Assembly (NCBI RefSeq): GCF_016031615.1 | Contig: NZ_JACYXC010000001.1 | Span: 3,472,001-3,536,000, forward strand | Direction of reading: 5' to 3' | Source: Streptomyces pactum | Lineage (GTDB): Bacteria > Actinomycetota > Actinomycetes > Streptomycetales > Streptomycetaceae | DNA: 64,000 bases | In this document: positions 34,800 to 44,191 of the stretch, piece after piece | How the letters are laid out: every line of letters starts with the position of its first letter | Position numbering within the stretch: position 1 is the first letter of the stretch | The notes under the pieces: generated by a model | Told to the model about the DNA's origin: nothing | Database searches by the model: none | The model's input: the letters and a program-made list of their open reading frames with translations, nothing else | Made by a program: the position numbers and the translations under genes

Positions 34800-35389
34800 C
34801 GGCGGGACCCCGGCGGGCGGGTACACCGGGACCGCCCCGCCCGCCGGGGGTACGGCGGGCGGGGCCGCCGCGCGCGGCACGCCCCGGTGGTCGGTGGTCG
34901 GTGGTCCGGGGACGGGGCGCGGGTACGTCGGGCCGCGGTCGCCGGCAGGTCGGCCGGGGGTCGGGGGTTCCGGGGGAACGCGGTTCCACGGTGGTCCTGG
35001 GGCCGCGGTTCCACGGTGGTCCAGGGGGCCGCGGTTCCGGGGTTCCGGGGTTTCGCGGTGCCCGGGGGCGAGGCGGATACGGGCTCCTGTGCCCGGGGAG
35101 CGGGGACAGGCCGCGGCGAGGGCGGGGCCGCCGCGCCCCGGCCGAGTCCGGCCCGCGCACCCCACCCCCGGCCGGAGACCCGCCCCCGGCCGGGACCCGC
35201 CCCCCGGCCGTACGGGCACGGCCGTTCGCCCGCCCCTCCACGGCAACGGCCCGGGGCCCCTGGCCCCGGTACCGCCTTCCCGGCGGTACGGCCCGGGCTC
35301 CCGCCCCCGGCGGTCACGGCCTGGGTACGGCCCGGGCATGACGGGAGCCGCACCCGGGCACTGTCGTCCGGCTCACACCCACCCACCCC
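34800..35389. other. Intergenic with GC-rich direct repeats
   Basis: 590 bp without a supported gene. At 34981-35045 two near-identical copies of CGGTTCCACGGTGGTCC with 8-9 bp tails are followed by a degenerate third. The long antisense frame across the region is a shadow of the permease. Confidence 0.5.
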
Positions 35390-35414
35390 AAATACGCATA
35401 CGAGATGCGTATTT
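35390..35414. promoter_or_regulatory. Operator palindrome overlapping the nsrR promoter
   Basis: AAATACGCAT, 5 bp, then ATGCGTATTT: a perfect 10-bp inverted repeat 14 bp before the nsrR start codon. Its place and AT-rich arms suit an Rrf2/NsrR autoregulatory site. The gene may be transcribed nearly leaderless. Confidence 0.75.
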
Positions 35415-35428
35415 GTTAGCGTCGGCGT

Positions 35429-35893
35429 GTGCGGCTGACGAAGTTCACGGATCTGGCGCTGCGCGCCGTCATGCGGCTCGCGATCCCCGGGGGGAGCGAG
35501 GCGGTGACCACGCGCGCTGTGGCGGAGGTGATGGATGTCCCCTACGCCCACATGGCGAAGGCGATCACCCGCCTCCAGCACCTCGGCGTGGTGGAGGCCC
35601 GGCGCGGCCGGGGCGGCGGGCTCGCCCTGACCTCCCTGGGCCGGCACGCCTCGGTCGGCTGGCTGGTCCGCGAGCTGGAGGGCGAGGACGAGGTCGTCGC
35701 CTGCGAGGGCGACCCGCCCTGCCCGCTGCGTGGTGCCTGCCGGCTCCGCCGGGCGCTGCGCGAGGCCCAGGAGGCGTTCTACGCCACGCTCGACCCGCTG
35801 ACCGTGGCCGACCTGGTCACCTCGCCCACCGGCCCGGCCCTGATCGGTCTGACCGGCCGACCGGACCGCCCCGCCGTGGCCCGCCCCGGCTGA
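35429..35893 (+). CDS. nsrR: Rrf2-family nitric oxide sensor NsrR
   Basis: A 154-residue Rrf2 regulator starting GTG (MRLTKFTDLALRAVMRLA). The winged helix carries AEVMDVPYAHMAKAITRLQH and VEARRGRGGGLAL. Three Cys at 92, 98 and 104 (ACEGDPPCPLRGAC, spacing C-x5-C-x5-C) match the [4Fe-4S] ligands of Streptomyces NsrR. Nitric oxide destroys the cluster and releases DNA. The downstream flavohaemoglobin gene with a matching operator fixes the assignment. A palindrome over its own promoter suggests autoregulation. Confidence 0.93.
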   Translation: MRLTKFTDLALRAVMRLAIPGGSEAVTTRAVAEVMDVPYAHMAKAITRLQHLGVVEARRGRGGGLALTSLGRHASVGWLVRELEGEDEVVACEGDPPCPLRGACRLRRALREAQEAFYATLDPLTVADLVTSPTGPALIGLTGRPDRPAVARPG

Positions 35894-36285
35894 CCGGCGC
35901 GCCGCCGCGCCACCCGTCGCACCCCTCTCGCGGCACCCGCGCGGCCCGCGCCCACACCCGCTCCGCGCCCGCGGGCGGCACCGGCGGACCCGCCCACGTA
36001 TTGGCGGACCCGGCCCGCACACCGGCGGGCCCGGCCGGCCGCCGGCGCGCCCGTACGGCGCCGTGCGCCTGCGCGCGCCGTCGGCCGGCCGGCGGCCGTG
36101 GAGCCACCCGCGCCCCCGAGCGCCCCTCGACAACGCCTCCGGGAACGCCCTGAGGGCCGTCGAACCCCCCACCCGAGAGCCACCCCGGGAACCACCCCTC
36201 GACCGCCGCCCGGCTGGGCCCCCCACCGCCGGGAGACCTTCCCCGACGGGCCGGCCCCTGCCCGGGCGGCGACCGACCACCGTAA
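35894..36285. other. Intergenic between nsrR and hmp
   Basis: About 390 bp, GC-rich with no supported gene, becoming AT-rich at 36280-36320 where the hmp promoter and NsrR site lie. Confidence 0.5.
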
Positions 36286-36308
36286 AACACGAAGATCATT
36301 AACCAATT
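36286..36308. promoter_or_regulatory. NsrR operator of the hmp promoter
   Basis: The 23-bp element begins AACACGAAGATCAT and ends TAACCAATT, closely like published S. coelicolor NsrR sites upstream of hmpA genes. A GAAGATCA/TGATCTTC inverted repeat (36291-36316) overlaps it. It is 51 bp before the hmp start. Confidence 0.75.
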
Positions 36309-36358
36309 TGATCTTCCGGCCCGCCCGGCCCGGATGCCGGGATCACCAAGGAGAAGCC

Positions 36359-37651
36359 ATGCTGTCCGAACAGTCCGCCCCGGTCGTCCGGGCCACCCTG
36401 CCCGCGGTGGGGGCCGCCATCGGCGAGATCACCGAACTCTTCTACCGGAAGCTGTTCGCCGACCGCCCGGAGCTGCTGCGCGACCTGTTCAACCGGGGCA
36501 ACCAGGCCAGCGGCGACCAGCAGCGGGCCCTCGCCGGGTCCATCGCGGCCTTCGCCGGCATGCTGCTGGAGCACCCCGAGGTGCGGCCCGGCGAGGGTCT
36601 CGCCCGGATCGCCCACAAGCACGCCTCGCTCGGCATCTCGGCCGACCAGTACCCGCTCGTCCACCGCCACCTGTTCGCCGCCATAGCCGAGGTGCTGGGC
36701 GACGCCGTCACCCCCGAGGTGGCCGCCGCCTGGGACGAGGTCTACTGGCTGATGGCCGACGCGCTGATCGCCCTGGAGACCCGGCTGTACCAGCAGGCCG
36801 GCACGTCCCCGGAGCACATCTGGCAGCGGATGGAGATCGTCGAGCGCCGCGAGGAGACCCCCGACGCGGTGTCGTTCGTCCTGCGTCGCGCGGACGGCGC
36901 GCCGGCCGGCCCGTTCCGGCCCGGCCAGTACGTGAGCGTCCGGGTACAACTGCCCGACGGCGCCCGGCAGATCCGCCAGTACAGCCTCTCCTCCGCGCCG
37001 GGCGACACGCACTGGCGCATCACCGTCAAGCGGGTCCGCGGCGGCGCGGGCCCGGACGGCGAGGTCTCCTCCTGGCTGCACGAGCACGCCCGGGCCGGCG
37101 ACCTGCTGTCCGTCTCCATGCCGTTCGGGGACCTGGTGCTGCCCGACGGGGACGGCCCGCTGCTGCTGGCGTCCGCGGGCATCGGGACCACCCCGATGCT
37201 GTCGATGCTGGCCCACCTGGCCGGGACCGGGTCCGAGCGGCCGGTGACCGTGGTCCACGCCGATCGCTCCCCCGCCGGCCACGCCCACCGCCAGGAGCTG
37301 CGGGAGCTGGTCCACGCCCTGCCCCAGGCGTCCCTGCACCTGTGGTACGAGGAGCCCGGCACCGCGCCGGCCGACGGAACCGGCTCCCCGGCCGGCACGG
37401 CCGCCTCCGGGCCGGACGCCGCGGCCCTCGCCGGTGCGGCGGACGCGGCGGCCCCGGTCGGACAGGTGACCGTCTCCGCCGGACCGGTCGACCTCGACGC
37501 GCTGAAGCTGCCTGAGGGCCTGACCGCCTACCTGTGCGGCCCGCTCCCGTTCATGCGGGCGGTCCGGGGCGACCTGCTCCGGCGCGGGGTGCCCGCCGCG
37601 TCGATCCACTACGAGGTGTTCGGCCCCGACCTCTGGCTCGGACGGCCGTGA
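36359..37651 (+). CDS. hmp: Flavohaemoglobin, nitric oxide dioxygenase
   Basis: A 430-residue enzyme converting NO to nitrate with O2 and NAD(P)H. The globin domain (1-140) has distal Tyr29 (TELFYRKLF) and the proximal His in AHKHASLGI (H88). The FAD domain has RQYSLSSAPGD, and the NAD domain starts SAGIGTTPMLSMLAHL and ends YLCGPLPFMRAV. A low-complexity Ala/Gly insertion of about 45 residues sits in the NAD domain after WYEEPGT. The ATG has AAGGAG 7 nt upstream. Regulated by NsrR through the operator just upstream. Confidence 0.95.
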   Translation: MLSEQSAPVVRATLPAVGAAIGEITELFYRKLFADRPELLRDLFNRGNQASGDQQRALAGSIAAFAGMLLEHPEVRPGEGLARIAHKHASLGISADQYPLVHRHLFAAIAEVLGDAVTPEVAAAWDEVYWLMADALIALETRLYQQAGTSPEHIWQRMEIVERREETPDAVSFVLRRADGAPAGPFRPGQYVSVRVQLPDGARQIRQYSLSSAPGDTHWRITVKRVRGGAGPDGEVSSWLHEHARAGDLLSVSMPFGDLVLPDGDGPLLLASAGIGTTPMLSMLAHLAGTGSERPVTVVHADRSPAGHAHRQELRELVHALPQASLHLWYEEPGTAPADGTGSPAGTAASGPDAAALAGAADAAAPVGQVTVSAGPVDLDALKLPEGLTAYLCGPLPFMRAVRGDLLRRGVPAASIHYEVFGPDLWLGRP

Positions 37652-38073
37652 CTCCGCGCCCACGGGGCCGCCGGCCCGGCCCGCAGGAGGGCCGGACAGG
37701 CCGGTCGGACCCGTGACGGCGGGCGACCGGTGCGGCGGTGGGGCGGTGGACCGGTGGTCCACCCGGGCGATGGTCGACCCGGTGGCGGATCACCCACCGC
37801 TGGGGCGGTGGCCGGTGCGGCCGGTATCCCCGCCCCGCCCCGGCACCACGTAGGCTCGTGGGGAAACCTGGGAAACCTGGCCGCCGGGAGCGCCCCCGGA
37901 CCGCCCGGAGGACCGCGGACCGCCCCGAGCACCGCCCCACCCGGTCCGCGGGTCCGCCGTGCGGCCGGACCGCCGACCCCACCGGACCGCCGGGGACGTG
38001 CCCCGTCCCCGCCGACCCGGAACCGCGTCACCCGACCGCCCGGCCGCCGGACCACGCGGAGGAGGAGCGAGCG
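37652..38073. other. Intergenic, promoter region of the DUF1992 gene
   Basis: About 420 bp. No supported gene. CACGTAGGCT at 37847-37856 followed by two GGAAACCTG direct repeats could be a promoter with its start. This would leave a leader of some 200 nt. Confidence 0.4.
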
Positions 38074-38475
38074 TTGACCGAACGGAAACCGCCCGGCGTC
38101 AGCTTCGAGACCTGGGCCGACCGCCAGATCCGGGAGGCCGAGGAGCGCGGCGAGTTCAACGAGCTGCCCGGCTTCGGCAAGCCGCTCCCCGGGCTGGACC
38201 GGCCCTACGACGACGAGTGGTGGGTCAAGGAGAAGATGCGCCGGGAACAGCTCTCCTACCTGCCGCCCGCCCTGGCACTCCGCAAGGAGGCCGAGGACAC
38301 GCTCGCCGCCGTCGAACGGGCCCGGTCCGAACGGCAGGTCCGCGAGATCCTCGCCGGGATCAACGAGAAGATCGCCGCGGCGCTCCGGCGCCCCCCGCCG
38401 GGCCCGCCGCTGCAGCTGACCCCGTTCGACATCGAGCAGGTGGTCACCGACTGGCGGGCGCGCCGGCCCGACTGA
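38074..38475 (+). CDS. DUF1992 (DnaJ homologue subfamily C28-like) protein
   Basis: A 133-residue protein with the DUF1992 core: SFETWADRQIREAEERGEFN, NELPGFGKPLPGLDRPYDDE and WWVKEKMRREQLSYLPPALA. The family is widespread and of unknown function; one eukaryotic member is DNAJC28, though no J domain is present here. TTG 38074 is chosen as start because GGAGGAGGAGCG precedes it and conserved sequence begins just after. The upstream in-frame extension is Arg/Pro-rich and rejected. Confidence 0.87.
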   Translation: MTERKPPGVSFETWADRQIREAEERGEFNELPGFGKPLPGLDRPYDDEWWVKEKMRREQLSYLPPALALRKEAEDTLAAVERARSERQVREILAGINEKIAAALRRPPPGPPLQLTPFDIEQVVTDWRARRPD

Positions 38476-38869
38476 CCGCCCGGCGGCGGCCACGCCCCGG
38501 ATCCGGCCCGGGGGTCCCGCCCCACCGGCCCGGGGGGTGTCCCGCCCTGCCGCACGACGCTGCGGCACGCCCCCGTGGCATGACCGCCGCGCCGCGACCG
38601 GCCACTCAGAAGGCCGGCCGGTCCGGCGCGGGACGGTCCACCACCGCGGCACGGACGTCACGGCACCGGCGGCCACCCCACAGGCCGTCGCCGCACGGAC
38701 ATCACGGCACAGGCGACACAACACAGGCCACCAGCGTGTGAGGGTCCGGCGAGCGAGGCCCGGGCCGGCAGGGTTGCCGACCACCGGTGCCGGACCCACC
38801 ACCCCGGTGACGGTCGTGGCCTGGTGCCTCGCTCGTCCGGGCCGGCCCCATCCACACCCCGGCACCGGG
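38476..38869. other. Intergenic, no gene seen
   Basis: About 390 bp between the convergent DUF1992 and geosmin synthase genes. It contains two copies of a CACGGCACNGGCG-like motif near 38655-38710. No clear terminator. Confidence 0.45.
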
Positions 38870-41248
38870 TCACCGCGGGACGGCTGCCCGGAGAGACCCG
38901 GCACGGCCGCCAGGACCCGCGGCCGTACGCGCCGCCCCGGCGACGGCCGTCACCGGGGCCGCCACGGGGCCGCGAGGCTCCGCCCCGCTCAGGGCGGCGG
39001 CGATACGGGCCGCGGAGGTGCCCAGCCCCGTCGGCCCGGCGGACCAGCGGTGGCGTCCCGCGTCGGCACGCAGCTCCTCCTCGCCGTAGCGGCGGCACTC
39101 CCGGTGCCAGACCAGGATTCCGGAGAGCCAGTTCTGGAGTTCGCGCACATAACCGTCGAGCACCTCCCGGGCTTCCGCGGACAGCTGGAAGTCGTCGTAG
39201 AGCACCGGGAGTTCATGGGCGGCAACGTGCTGGAACTGGCGCATCCGGGACGTCATCAGGTCGTCCACGATACCGAGTGCCGTCGGGTAGTCCACGTCGA
39301 AGAAGTTCTGCACCACCAGGACGCCGTTGTGCACCTCGCCCTCGTACTCGATCTCCTTCTGGTACGAGAAGACGTCATTGAGCAGGCAGGCGTAGTCCGC
39401 GGCGGCGTTCTCCAGCGAGCGCATGGGGCCGCTGCGGTAGATCTCGGGCGGCACCCGCCGGCCGTGGCCCAGCCTGCACAGGCTCATCGTCAGGTCGGAG
39501 CCGAACGTCAGCCGGCGCATCTCGATGTAGTCCACCGGGTCGGGGATGCGGTTCTCCGCCTGGTTGGCCAGCTCCCACAGCCAGCTGCCGGTCATCTTCT
39601 CGATCGCGGTACGGAAGGCCCGCCGCGCCTCCGGGGTCATCGGCCGCGCGGTGCGCGCCCAGAGGTCGGCCAGCCCCCGCTCCAGCGCGTTCACCGGCTC
39701 CGGAACGGCGTGCGCGGGGTCCAGCGGCATGAAGGACGACAGCCGTTCGGTCGCCACCCGGGCCCCGGCCAGGTCCCGGGTCCGGCCGAACACCACCGGG
39801 TAGTAGTCGTCCCCGTAGGTGCCCCAGGTGAGCCAGCCGGAGGTGAGGTCCAGCCCCTCCGGGGTGGCGTCCGGGTGGATGCCCGCGGCGCACAGCGGCA
39901 GGTCGTAGCCGATCAGCTGCGCCTCGCTCCACACGTCCGAGCCGGCCACCCCGGGCTGCGGCCCGAGCATGCCCATCCGGTGCGCCCACACGACCACGTT
40001 GCGCCGGGCGGCGTCCAGGTGCGGGCTGCGGACCGCGGTGAACGGCATGAAGAAGTCGGGCAGCAGGGACGGTCCGACCCGCTGGAAGGGGACGTGCCGG
40101 TGACCGCGCAGCCGGTTGCCGGTGGCCGTGATCAGCGCCCTGATGTCCAGCGCCGAGGTGCCCAGGCCGCGCGGGCCCCCGAGCAACCCGCCCGCGGCCG
40201 CCGCGAAGCCGGCCGCGCCCGCCGGACCGCCGGCCACCGGGGGCCCGGCGGGCGCGGCGCCCTCGTTCATGTAGCGGCTGGACCGCAGGTGCCACTCGTG
40301 ACCGCCGGACTGCCAGTCCTGGAGCCCCTTCACATAGGCGAGCACCCGCGCGCACTCGTCCGGGCCGAGCCCGGACTCGGCGAACAGCGGCGGCAGTTCG
40401 GTCAGCGTGGTGTGCTCGAACTGCTGCAACCGGGCGGTGAGCAGGTCGTTCACCGCGTCCGCCGCCTGCTGGGTGGTGCACCCCAGGAAGGTCTCCAGAA
40501 CCAGCACGCCGTTGCTTAGCTCCCCCTCCTCCTCGGTCTCCCGCTGGTACGAGAACAGGTCGTTGCGCAGGTGCACAGCGTCGGAGAACGTGTCCTTGAG
40601 CACCCGCAGCGGACGGGAGCCGGCCACCGCGGCCGGGACCTCGGCGCCCGCCGCGTACTCCACCAGGCCGGCCGACCAGGGCGCGCCGCCCACCTTCCGC
40701 CGCATCTCGATGTACTCGACGGGGTTGGGCACCCGGCCCGCGTTGATGTTGGACAGCTCCCAGAGCGACTCGTTGAGCAGGTTCTCGGTGCTCTCGGCGA
40801 ACCGCGCCCGCCACTCGGCGGACATCCCGGGCACGGTCCGGGCCCACAGGTCCGCCAGCCCCGACTCCACCGGGTTCCGCGGCTCGGGCACGGGGGCCGA
40901 GGGATCCATCGGCATGAAGGCCGGCAGCCGGTCGAGGTACTCCTTCCCGCCCGCCCGGTCCTGGGTGCGCTTGAACGTCTCCAGGAAGTGGTCGTCGAAG
41001 AAGAAGACCCACACGTACCAGTCGGTCACCAACGACAGCGCCGGCCCGTCGCAGTCCGGGTGGGTGTAGGCGCAGAGCAGGGCGTAGTCGTGGGAGTCGA
41101 GGTCGCTCTCCTCCCAGATGCCCGACCCCTCCAGCATGCCCTGCTCCCGCGCCCACCGCTTCGTGTGCGTCCGCGCCTCCTCCAGGTGCGGGTTGAGGCG
41201 TGCGGGGTACGGCACGTAGAAGCTCGGTAACGTGAACGGCTGACTCAT
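38870..41248 (-). CDS. geoA: Geosmin synthase (two-domain terpene synthase)
   Basis: A 792-residue bifunctional enzyme. The N-terminal domain cyclises farnesyl diphosphate to germacradienol; the C-terminal domain turns that into geosmin, the earthy odorant. Metal motifs of the N-domain are DDHFLE (85-90) and NDLFSYQRE. In the C-domain they are DDYYP (in TYGDDYYPVVFG) and NDVFSYQKE. The domains are joined by an Ala/Gly linker after EWHLRSSRYM. The start MSQPFTLPSFYVPYPARLNP is typical. The gene stands alone, as usual for geosmin synthases; no cNMP-binding encapsulin gene is adjacent. Confidence 0.96.
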   Translation of the reverse strand: MSQPFTLPSFYVPYPARLNPHLEEARTHTKRWAREQGMLEGSGIWEESDLDSHDYALLCAYTHPDCDGPALSLVTDWYVWVFFFDDHFLETFKRTQDRAGGKEYLDRLPAFMPMDPSAPVPEPRNPVESGLADLWARTVPGMSAEWRARFAESTENLLNESLWELSNINAGRVPNPVEYIEMRRKVGGAPWSAGLVEYAAGAEVPAAVAGSRPLRVLKDTFSDAVHLRNDLFSYQRETEEEGELSNGVLVLETFLGCTTQQAADAVNDLLTARLQQFEHTTLTELPPLFAESGLGPDECARVLAYVKGLQDWQSGGHEWHLRSSRYMNEGAAPAGPPVAGGPAGAAGFAAAAGGLLGGPRGLGTSALDIRALITATGNRLRGHRHVPFQRVGPSLLPDFFMPFTAVRSPHLDAARRNVVVWAHRMGMLGPQPGVAGSDVWSEAQLIGYDLPLCAAGIHPDATPEGLDLTSGWLTWGTYGDDYYPVVFGRTRDLAGARVATERLSSFMPLDPAHAVPEPVNALERGLADLWARTARPMTPEARRAFRTAIEKMTGSWLWELANQAENRIPDPVDYIEMRRLTFGSDLTMSLCRLGHGRRVPPEIYRSGPMRSLENAAADYACLLNDVFSYQKEIEYEGEVHNGVLVVQNFFDVDYPTALGIVDDLMTSRMRQFQHVAAHELPVLYDDFQLSAEAREVLDGYVRELQNWLSGILVWHRECRRYGEEELRADAGRHRWSAGPTGLGTSAARIAAALSGAEPRGPVAAPVTAVAGAARTAAGPGGRAGSLRAAVPR

Positions 41249-41544
41249 GGCATCCGGCCCTTCCCAGACTCCGTCGCATGCCCGCACGAGGGCACCGACG
41301 ACCGCGACGACGGCCGCCGCCGACCACGGGCGACGGGGCAGCGCTACCCCACCCCGGCTCTGTCACTCGGTCCGCCCATCAGATCGACCTTTCCGGGTGA
41401 AGAACCGGGGAACGGCTGGACATCGGCACACGCGGCCCACCGGGCCCGTCAGGCGCGGGGCCGGGTTACGGGGCCGGGTCCCGGCGGACGGAGACGGGGC
41501 CCGGGGGCGTGCGTGCGGACGCGGCCCGGCGGGCCGAGGCGGCC

Positions 41545-42054
41545 CTAGCCGGCGGACGCGGTGCCGTCGGCCGTGGAGCCACCCTCTGCCGGAGCCCCGT
41601 CCCCGCCGGTCATGGCGCCGGCCGGGACATCGGCCGGAGCATCCGCCGTGGCACCGCCCGTGGAGCCGTCACCGCCGGACGGCGTGACCCACTCGACCAA
41701 CTCGACCGGGACGCCGTTGGGGTCGGCGACCATGAACAGCCGCTCCCCCCACGGCTCCTCGCGCAGCGGCAGGGTGATCTCCACCCCCTCCGCCCGCAGC
41801 CGGGCCTCCTCCTCCGCCAGGTCCTCGACGGTGAAGACGACGATCACGCCCTGGGCGGACCGGTGGCGTATGTCCTCCGGCAGCACCTCGATGCCACGCC
41901 GGAGCAGCACGATGCCGGGGGCGTCGTCGCGGCCGAGCGAGACGAAGCCGTCGGCCTCCATCTCGGTCCGGAAGCCGAAGTGGTGGGTGAAGAAGTCGGC
42001 GGACGCCTGGACGTCCTCGACGGTGAGCGAGATCGCGGAGGCGGTGATGCGCAC
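41545..42054 (-). CDS. VOC-family (glyoxalase/bleomycin-resistance-like) protein
   Basis: A 169-residue protein starting GTG (VRITASAISLTVEDVQASAD) with AAGGAG 6 nt upstream. One VOC beta-alpha-beta-beta-beta pair is visible: SADFFTHHFGFRTEMEADGF, then VIVVFTVEDLAEEEARL and the terminal WGERLFMVADPNGVPVELVE. The last 45 residues are Ala/Gly-rich and not conserved. VOC members bind metals or sequester small molecules. Divergent from a TetR regulator with a shared palindrome, which suggests it is induced by that regulator's ligand. Confidence 0.9.
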   Translation of the reverse strand: MRITASAISLTVEDVQASADFFTHHFGFRTEMEADGFVSLGRDDAPGIVLLRRGIEVLPEDIRHRSAQGVIVVFTVEDLAEEEARLRAEGVEITLPLREEPWGERLFMVADPNGVPVELVEWVTPSGGDGSTGGATADAPADVPAGAMTGGDGAPAEGGSTADGTASAG

Positions 42055-42249
42055 AGGGCTCCTTACGGCGGAGAGCAACGGTGGGGACGGCAATGGAGAC
42101 GGAGGTGCAGAGGGAGGGGGAGAGAGAAGGGTGCGGGACGAGGTCCGGGGTCGGGTGCGGGAGTGCGGGCAGCACGGCGGAGGTAACCCCGTCCACACGG
42201 GACGACCGAGCCCCCTCGTTTGTGTCGAACCTAAATTTAGTCGCGACCC

Positions 42250-42265
42250 ACGTTGGCGTCAACGT
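42250..42265. promoter_or_regulatory. Palindromic operator between VOC and TetR genes
   Basis: ACGTTG-GCGT-CAACGT lies in an AT-rich 257-bp divergent spacer, 46 bp before the TetR start. Its size and place suit a TetR-dimer site controlling both genes. Confidence 0.6.
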
Positions 42266-42311
42266 AAAATGAGAACCGACCTAAAAAATGTCCGGCGCAG
42301 GAGGACCCACC

Positions 42312-42953
42312 GTGAGCAGAGGCAACCCCGGGCTGCGGGAGCAGAAGAAGCGCGAAACCCGGCAGAGCATCTCCGACCACGCCACCCGGCTCTTCCTGGA
42401 GCGCGGATTCGACGCGACGACCATCGCCGACATCGCGGCGGCCTCCCGGGTGGCCAAGATGACGGTCACCAACTACTTCCCCCGCAAGGAGGACCTCGCC
42501 CTCGACCACCACGAGGCGTTCGTCGCCGGGCTCGCGGACACCGTCGCGGAACGGGCGCCCGGTGAGTCGGCACTCGCCGCGCTCCGCCGCTCCTTCCTGG
42601 ACGCGGTGGACCGCAGGGACCCGGTGATCGGCTTCTCCGGACCGGAGTTCGCCCGGATGGTGGCCGGCAGCCCCACGCTGGTGGTCCGCCTCCGCGAACT
42701 GCACCAGCAACGGGAGGAGGCACTGGCGGCGGCGCTCGCGGCGGAGACCGGCGCCGGCCCGGACGACATCGCGCCCCGGGTGGCGGCTGCCCAGCTCGGC
42801 GGCGCCCACCGGGTCCTCTTCGCGGAGTTGCAGCGGCGGGTGCTGGCCGGCCACGACGAGGAGCGGACGGCGGCCGAGATGGCCCTGCTGGGCCGCGAGA
42901 CGTTCACCATGCTCGAACCCGCCCTCGGTGACTACGCGGTACGCGCGGACTGA
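42312..42953 (+). CDS. TetR/AcrR-family regulator
   Basis: A 213-residue regulator starting GTG behind GGAGGA. The N-terminal helix-turn-helix reads ATRLFLERGFDATTIADIAA, then RVAKMTVTNYFPRKEDLALD, an exact TetR pattern. The C-terminal ligand domain is divergent. Divergent orientation and the shared ACGTTG/CAACGT palindrome point to autoregulation and control of the VOC gene. An in-frame ATG at 42288 exists but lies before the Shine-Dalgarno site. Confidence 0.92.
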   Translation: MSRGNPGLREQKKRETRQSISDHATRLFLERGFDATTIADIAAASRVAKMTVTNYFPRKEDLALDHHEAFVAGLADTVAERAPGESALAALRRSFLDAVDRRDPVIGFSGPEFARMVAGSPTLVVRLRELHQQREEALAAALAAETGAGPDDIAPRVAAAQLGGAHRVLFAELQRRVLAGHDEERTAAEMALLGRETFTMLEPALGDYAVRAD

Positions 42954-43453
42954 ACCGCCGCCCCGGCGATCCGTCCCGCGCGCCCTCGCCGGGACGCACC
43001 CGATGGGACCCCGGAGTCCGGCAGCTGCCACCGGCAGGCGGTGGACGGCCGGGCACGACGGCGCCCGAGGCGACGGCACACCGATCACCGGCACAGCGCT
43101 GCGCGGCACGGCACCGGCCCGCCCCCGGCGCCGACCCGGCGTGCCGGGGCCCGCCCGGCACCGGGCGGCCGAGTGGCGGGAGTCCGGGGACGCCCGGAGA
43201 ATGACGGCAACGCACCGCGCCGGACCCCCGTGATCCGCATCGGGTGCCGTGCGCCCCAGCGGCCGCGAACGCGCCCCCGGCCGCCGAAGCCACCCCATCG
43301 GCCACAAACCCACCCCACCGGCCGCGAACCCACCCCTGACGGCCCACGACGAGCCGCGACGAACCCGGATCAGCCCCCGACCACGAACCTGGCGGTCCCC
43401 GACCGACCCCGGCGGTCCCCGACGGACCGCGACGCACCGCGACGGGAGGGCCC
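42954..43453. other. Intergenic, no gene seen
   Basis: 500 bp of repetitive GC-rich sequence with many CCCACCCC/CCGCGAACC short repeats (43260-43440) ahead of the glycosylase gene. No ORF supported. Confidence 0.45.
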
Positions 43454-44047
43454 GTGAACACCACCGTTCGGCTCGCCCAGCAGCCGGAGGCCGACGAACT
43501 GCTCGGCCGCAGCCCGCTGGCGCTGCTCACCGGCATGCTCCTGGACCAGCAGATCCCCATGGAGTGGGCGTTCTCCGGGCCGTACACCATCGCCCGGCGG
43601 CTGGGCCGGGACGACCTGGACGCGCACGAGATCGCCGCCCACGACCCCGAGCGGTTCGCCTCGCTGCTCGCCGAGAAACCGGCCGTGCACCGGTACCCCG
43701 GCTCGATGGCCAAGCGGGTGCAGCAGTTGTGCCAGTACCTGGTGGAGCACTACGACGGGGACGCCGCCGCGGTCTGGCGGGACGCTCCCAGCGGTGCGGA
43801 ACTGCTGCGCCGGCTGAACGCGCTGCCCGGTTTCGGCCGGCAGAAGGCGCAGATCTTCCTGGCCCTGCTCGGCAAGCGGTGCGGGGTGCGGCCGGAGGGC
43901 TGGCGGGAGGCCGCCGGCCCGTACGGCGAAGCGGGTGCGTACCGTTCGGTCGCCGACATCACCGGCCCCTCCTCGCTGGAGAAGGTGCGGGCGTACAAGC
44001 AACAGGCCAAGCGCGCCGCCCGCCGGGCGGCGGAGCAGGGCGGCTGA
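43454..44047 (+). CDS. HhH-GPD-type base excision repair protein
   Basis: A 197-residue protein of the helix-hairpin-helix/GPD glycosylase superfamily. It begins GTG (VNTTVRLAQQPEADELLGRS) with GGGAGGG before it. The helix-hairpin-helix is LNALPGFGRQKAQIFLALLG, and an upstream segment LLTGMLLDQQIPMEWAFSGP matches the family's N-terminal core. The iron-sulfur Cys loop of endonuclease III is absent. Target lesion unknown. Confidence 0.87.
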   Translation: MNTTVRLAQQPEADELLGRSPLALLTGMLLDQQIPMEWAFSGPYTIARRLGRDDLDAHEIAAHDPERFASLLAEKPAVHRYPGSMAKRVQQLCQYLVEHYDGDAAAVWRDAPSGAELLRRLNALPGFGRQKAQIFLALLGKRCGVRPEGWREAAGPYGEAGAYRSVADITGPSSLEKVRAYKQQAKRAARRAAEQGG

Positions 44048-44191
44048 CGGGGCACCGTCGGCGGTCAAGTCGGCGCGGACGACGCGTACTTCGGCCGTGT
44101 CCGGCCCGTTGTGCCCCGGGCGCTCCCGGGGCAGGATGCAGCGACCCGGGGCGTGCCACGCCCCCAGCTGTTCGCCGGAAGGATGACTTCT

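Noticed and set aside
32319..35339. 1006-codon open frame on the minus strand
   Set aside because: Antisense to the ABC transporter genes and the following repeats, with no recognisable motif.
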